From an uncultured Lentisphaerota bacterium (GTDB lineage Bacteria > Verrucomicrobiota > Lentisphaeria > Oligosphaerales > CAITYL01), in contig CAIXRA010000056.1 in NCBI GenBank assembly GCA_903921725.1, positions 1 to 48,021 on the forward strand: a stretch of 48,021 bases of DNA, read 5' to 3'. The translations under genes were made by a program, and so were the position numbers. Of this stretch, positions 45,613 to 48,021 are shown one piece after another. Position 1 is the first letter of the stretch, and each line of letters starts with the position of its first letter. The notes beneath the pieces were generated by a model. That model was not told the DNA's origin. It saw only the letters and a list, made by a program, of their open reading frames with translations, and did not search any database.

Positions 45613-46890
45613 TCATCGCAGGCTCCGCTTCACCTTCTCCAGCGCCTCCTCCAGGCGGGAGCGCGGACAGCCGAAATTGATGCGGACAAACCCCTCGCCG
45701 GCCTTGCCGAACGCCGCGCCGTCGGAAAACGCCACCTTCGCCTCCCGCAGGAAAAACTCGAACGGCGACACTCCGCCGAACCGCGTTGCGTGTTGCGTGT
45801 TGCGTGTTGCGCGTTCTGCATTCTGCGTTCTGCATTCTGCGTTCTGCGTTTCCACCGCCCCACCGCCACACCGTCCCACCGCCACACCGTTTCCACCCCG
45901 GCAGTCCATCCAGGCTAGGTAGGTCGCCTCCGGCGCGGTGACGGCGAACTCCGGCAGCTCGCGCCGCACGAACTCCGCCAGGAAATCGCGGTTCCCGCGC
46001 AGGTACGCCCGCAGCTCCTCCAGCCAGCCGTCGCACTCGCGGCCGTAGGCGGCCAGCGCGCCGACAAACCCCATCGCGTTCACGTCCGGCACGATCCCGG
46101 CCAGCGCGCGGCGGTAGGCGTGGCGCAGCTCCGGATTCTGGATGATGGCGAAGCCGCAGGCGAGCCCCGGCACGTTGAAGGTCTTGCTCGGCGCCATGAG
46201 CGTGACGCACCGCGCGGCGATCTCCGGCGACAGCATCGCCGCCGGCACATGCTTCAGCCCTTCGTCCAGCAGCAGGTCGCAGTGGATCTCATCGGAACAG
46301 AGCACCATGCCGCGGGCGACGGCGAACTCCGCCATCCGCCGCAGCGTGTCCGGCCGGAACTCGATGCCGACCGGGTTGTGCGGGTGGCTGACGATGAACA
46401 GCCCGGTGTCCGCCGTGGCCGCCCGTTCCATCGCGTCAAAATCCACCTCGTAGCGCAGCACGGCCCCCTCGCGCCGCGCGGCGAGGTCCGCCGTCTGGAG
46501 CCGGAGCCCGTGGTTCCCCGGCGCGGCGAGGAACGGCGGATAGACCGGCGTCTGCACCAGCACCCCGCCGCCCGGCTTGCAGAAGGCGCGGCAGGCGATG
46601 TTGAAGCCGCTGACGATGCCCGAGAGGAACGTGATCTCCTCCGGCTTCACCGTCCAGCCGTACAGCCGCTGCATCCGCTCGCAGATCACCTCCGCCAGCG
46701 CCGGCGGCGCGTTGTCGTAGCCGTAGACGCCGTGTTCCACGCGGCCGCGCAGGGCGCGCACCACCGGCTCCGGCGCGGCGAAATCCATGTCCGCCACCCA
46801 CAGCGGCAGCACGTCCGCCCCAAACTTGTGCCACTTCAGGCTGCTCGTCTCCGAGCGCCGCTCAATGATGCTGTCGAAGATGCTTGCCAT
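45613..46890 (-). CDS. malY: PatB/MalY-type PLP C-S lyase/aminotransferase with a repeat-encoded insert
   Basis: 425 aa, about 35-40 longer than the family (near 390). Fold-type I PLP enzyme; cystathionine beta-lyase activity is likely. K236 in 'APSKTFN' binds PLP, with 'SHPHNPVG' and 'CSDEIHCDL' as usual. Residues about 333-370, between 'LAWMDCR' and 'SPFEFFLREAKVAF', are an insert written entirely by short tandem DNA repeats and rich in N, Q, H, R and T. It lies in a loop position, so the fold may tolerate it. A 57-bp gap with a nonamer array separates it from yggS. Confidence 0.9.
   Translation of the reverse strand: MASIFDSIIERRSETSSLKWHKFGADVLPLWVADMDFAAPEPVVRALRGRVEHGVYGYDNAPPALAEVICERMQRLYGWTVKPEEITFLSGIVSGFNIACRAFCKPGGGVLVQTPVYPPFLAAPGNHGLRLQTADLAARREGAVLRYEVDFDAMERAATADTGLFIVSHPHNPVGIEFRPDTLRRMAEFAVARGMVLCSDEIHCDLLLDEGLKHVPAAMLSPEIAARCVTLMAPSKTFNVPGLACGFAIIQNPELRHAYRRALAGIVPDVNAMGFVGALAAYGRECDGWLEELRAYLRGNRDFLAEFVRRELPEFAVTAPEATYLAWMDCRGGNGVAVGRCGGGAVETQNAECRTQNAERATRNTQHATRFGGVSPFEFFLREAKVAFSDGAAFGKAGEGFVRINFGCPRSRLEEALEKVKRSLR
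45786..45896 (-). repeat. Three contiguous in-frame short arrays inside malY
   Basis: Written on the + strand: four TTGCGYG heptamers (45786-45813), five TTCTGCR heptamers (45814-45848), then after one irregular heptamer four CGYCMCAC octamers (45856-45887). Total about 111 bp, a multiple of 3. The first heptamer also forms the array in yggS. Confidence 0.9.
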
Positions 46891-46909
46891 GGAGAATTTC
46901 CTGTTGGTT

Positions 46910-46944
46910 GATCCGACCGATCGGTCGGATCGGTCGGATCGGTC
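46910..46944 (+). repeat. Nonamer array GATCGGTCG between yggS and malY
   Basis: About four 9-bp units, reverse complement of the array at 8591-8635. It begins 4 nt after the yggS stop (on the - strand) and fills most of the gap. Confidence 0.85.
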
Positions 46945-46947
46945 TTG

Positions 46948-47709
46948 TCAGCCCGGCCCGCCCGTTTTGCCGTAGTCCCGTTCGCCGAAGATGGCGGTGC
47001 CGACGCGGACCAGCGTCGAGCCCTCTTCGACCGCGATCTCGAAATCGTCCGACATCCCCATCGACAGCTCCGGCAGCGGCGCGCCGAACTCCGCCGCCAG
47101 ACGGTCGCGCAGCTCGCGCAGCCCGCCGAACACCCGGCGCAGTTCCGCCTCCGGCGCGTCGTACGGCGCCATCGTCATCAGCCCGCGGCAATCGAGGTGC
47201 GGACTCCGCAACGCCGCCTCCAGCAGCTCCCGCGCCGCATCGGGCCTCGCGCCGGACTTGCTCGCCTCGCCGGCGATGTTGATCTCCAGCAGGATCACGG
47301 GACGTTTCGTGTTGCGTGTTGCGTGTTGCGCGTTGCCTGCTTCCGGTTGCGGGCCGCCCGCCTCCTCGCCCGCGACGCGGTCGAGGCGCTGGAGCAGATC
47401 GACGGCGTTCACCGAATGGATCCAGGCGGCCGTCTGCACGGCGAGCCGCGCCTTGTTGCTCTGGAGATGCCCGATCATGTGCCACTCGCAGTCGACGGGC
47501 AGTTGCAGCCGCTTGTCGCGCAGTTCCTGCGGACGGTTCTCGCCGAACACGCGCTGTCCGGCGGCGTACGCCGCGGCCACCGCCTCCGCCGGATGGTTCT
47601 TCGAGACGGCCACCAGCCGCACCGACTCCGGCGCGCGCCCCGCCCTCACGGCGGCGCCCGCAATCCGGCGCCGGATCTGTTCCAGGTTGTCGGGAATGGC
47701 TGAATGCAT
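46948..47709 (-). CDS. yggS: YggS/PLPBP-family PLP-binding protein
   Basis: 253 aa (usual 225-235). PLP homeostasis protein with a single TIM-barrel domain. K37 in 'VAVSKNHP' binds PLP, with 'GENRPQE', 'WHMIGHLQSNK' and 'SMGMSDDFEIAVEEG' as expected. Residues about 117-135 are an insert from a heptamer DNA array, in the loop before 'PVILLEINIAGE'. ATG 47709 is chosen; a longer frame runs into repeats. First gene of the six-gene - strand operon. The promoter lies so close that the mRNA may be leaderless. Confidence 0.93.
   Translation of the reverse strand: MHSAIPDNLEQIRRRIAGAAVRAGRAPESVRLVAVSKNHPAEAVAAAYAAGQRVFGENRPQELRDKRLQLPVDCEWHMIGHLQSNKARLAVQTAAWIHSVNAVDLLQRLDRVAGEEAGGPQPEAGNAQHATRNTKRPVILLEINIAGEASKSGARPDAARELLEAALRSPHLDCRGLMTMAPYDAPEAELRRVFGGLRELRDRLAAEFGAPLPELSMGMSDDFEIAVEEGSTLVRVGTAIFGERDYGKTGGPG
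47305..47353 (+). repeat. Heptamer array inside yggS
   Basis: Seven 7-bp units around TTGCGTG (three perfect or near-perfect, then decaying copies). On the coding strand it reads as N, T, Q, H, A, T and R. Same unit as in malY at 45786-45813. Confidence 0.9.
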
Positions 47710-47718
47710 AGATGGGGA

Positions 47719-47746
47719 ATGATAAAGGCTGAACCGGAAATCGCAA
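47719..47746 (-). promoter_or_regulatory. yggS operon promoter
   Basis: TTGCGA (47741-47746) and TATCAT (47719-47724) on the - strand with a 16-bp spacer. The deduced start is about 47712, only 2-4 nt before the ATG, and no Shine-Dalgarno is present. Confidence 0.5.
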
Positions 47747-47802
47747 GCGGCGCGCGGCGCGAACACACGGGAGGGCGGCCATCTTGGCCGGCGATGGGAC
47801 GC

Positions 47803-48000
47803 CGGGCATCCTGCCCGGCGCATGTGAAGGCATGTTCTCGCGCAGAGGCGCGGAGGCGCGGAGGAGATTTTTTGACCACAAAATTTCACAAAATGGGCGC
47901 AAAACAGATTGGAGCGGTTCGTTTGTAGTTCCGCCTTCAGGCGGCCGCAGGACGGGAGCGTGGGCGTCCCGCCCGCTTTCGACGGGCATCCTGCCCGGCG
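47803..48000. repeat. Direct repeat with internal hairpin (CGGGCA-TCC-TGCCCG), two copies
   Basis: 18 bp at 47803-47820 and 47983-48000. Each copy folds on itself; the first extends to an 8-bp stem. REP-like. Confidence 0.75.
47931..47948. repeat. 18-bp hairpin repeat, copy 2
   Basis: Identical to 38841-38858 in the cusB-like gene; here it is intergenic. Confidence 0.75.
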
Positions 48001-48021
48001 GCACCAAGCAACGCCGGTGAG

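Larger units (their letters stand above)
47710..48021. other. 312-bp repeat-rich upstream region, no gene supported
   Basis: Contains the yggS promoter, an 18-bp direct repeat (47803-47820 and 47983-48000), an octamer pair GAGGCGCG (47845-47860) and the hairpin repeat at 47931-47948. Open frames here are repeat-driven. Confidence 0.7.

Noticed and set aside
47784..48020. 78-codon + strand frame at the window end
   Set aside because: Made of REP-like repeats; no start context or family.

Overview
The window is GC-rich (about 65% by eye) and reads as a Gram-negative, probably anaerobic bacterium of the PVC group, most like Kiritimatiellota or Lentisphaerota. The taxonomic call is inference. 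It rests on the density of secreted sulfatases and fucosidases, signal peptides and lipoproteins, a TolC/RND exporter, IorAB, an Aquifex-type aconitase, and many short repeat arrays of the kind seen in such genomes. No rRNA, tRNA or CRISPR array was found.

Left part (1-24 kb), glycan catabolism. It opens with the 3' part of a GH20 hexosaminidase carrying LamG-like and F5/8C domains, then a small helix-turn-helix protein. A five-gene + strand cluster follows: GH29 fucosidase, sulfatase, GH29 fucosidase, sulfatase, sulfatase. Next come an AT-richer beta-propeller protein, a secreted beta-helix lipoprotein (GH141-like), a translationally coupled pair of large envelope proteins, an M60-like metallopeptidase on the - strand, a decayed IS91-type transposase and a fourth sulfatase. 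Together these suit stripping of sulfated, fucosylated, N-acetylhexosamine-containing glycans such as mucin; fucoidan-like polymers are the alternative.

Middle part (24-35 kb), housekeeping. On the - strand: L,D-transpeptidase, accA and a GNAT likely to make N-acetylglutamate, then a divergent Ser/Thr kinase, aconitase and enolase. On the + strand: iorA (without its ferredoxin domain), iorB and ffh.

Right part (35-48 kb), - strand. A YHS lipoprotein and a CusCBA-type copper/silver exporter come first by coordinate, with four metal-binding modules in the adaptor. Beyond them lies a probable six-gene operon transcribed yggS, malY, ogt, M50 protease, trpR-like, pepP.

The most unusual signal is at DNA level. 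Short tandem arrays with unit lengths of 7, 8, 9, 33 and 51 bp sit between genes and also in frame inside conserved genes (malY, yggS, the cusB-like adaptor). The shortest units checked have no stop codon in any frame. Separately, the interrupted palindrome GCGGA(C/G)TCCGC occurs at least eleven times, in all reading frames, which is far above chance and resembles the cyanobacterial HIP1 motif in behaviour.
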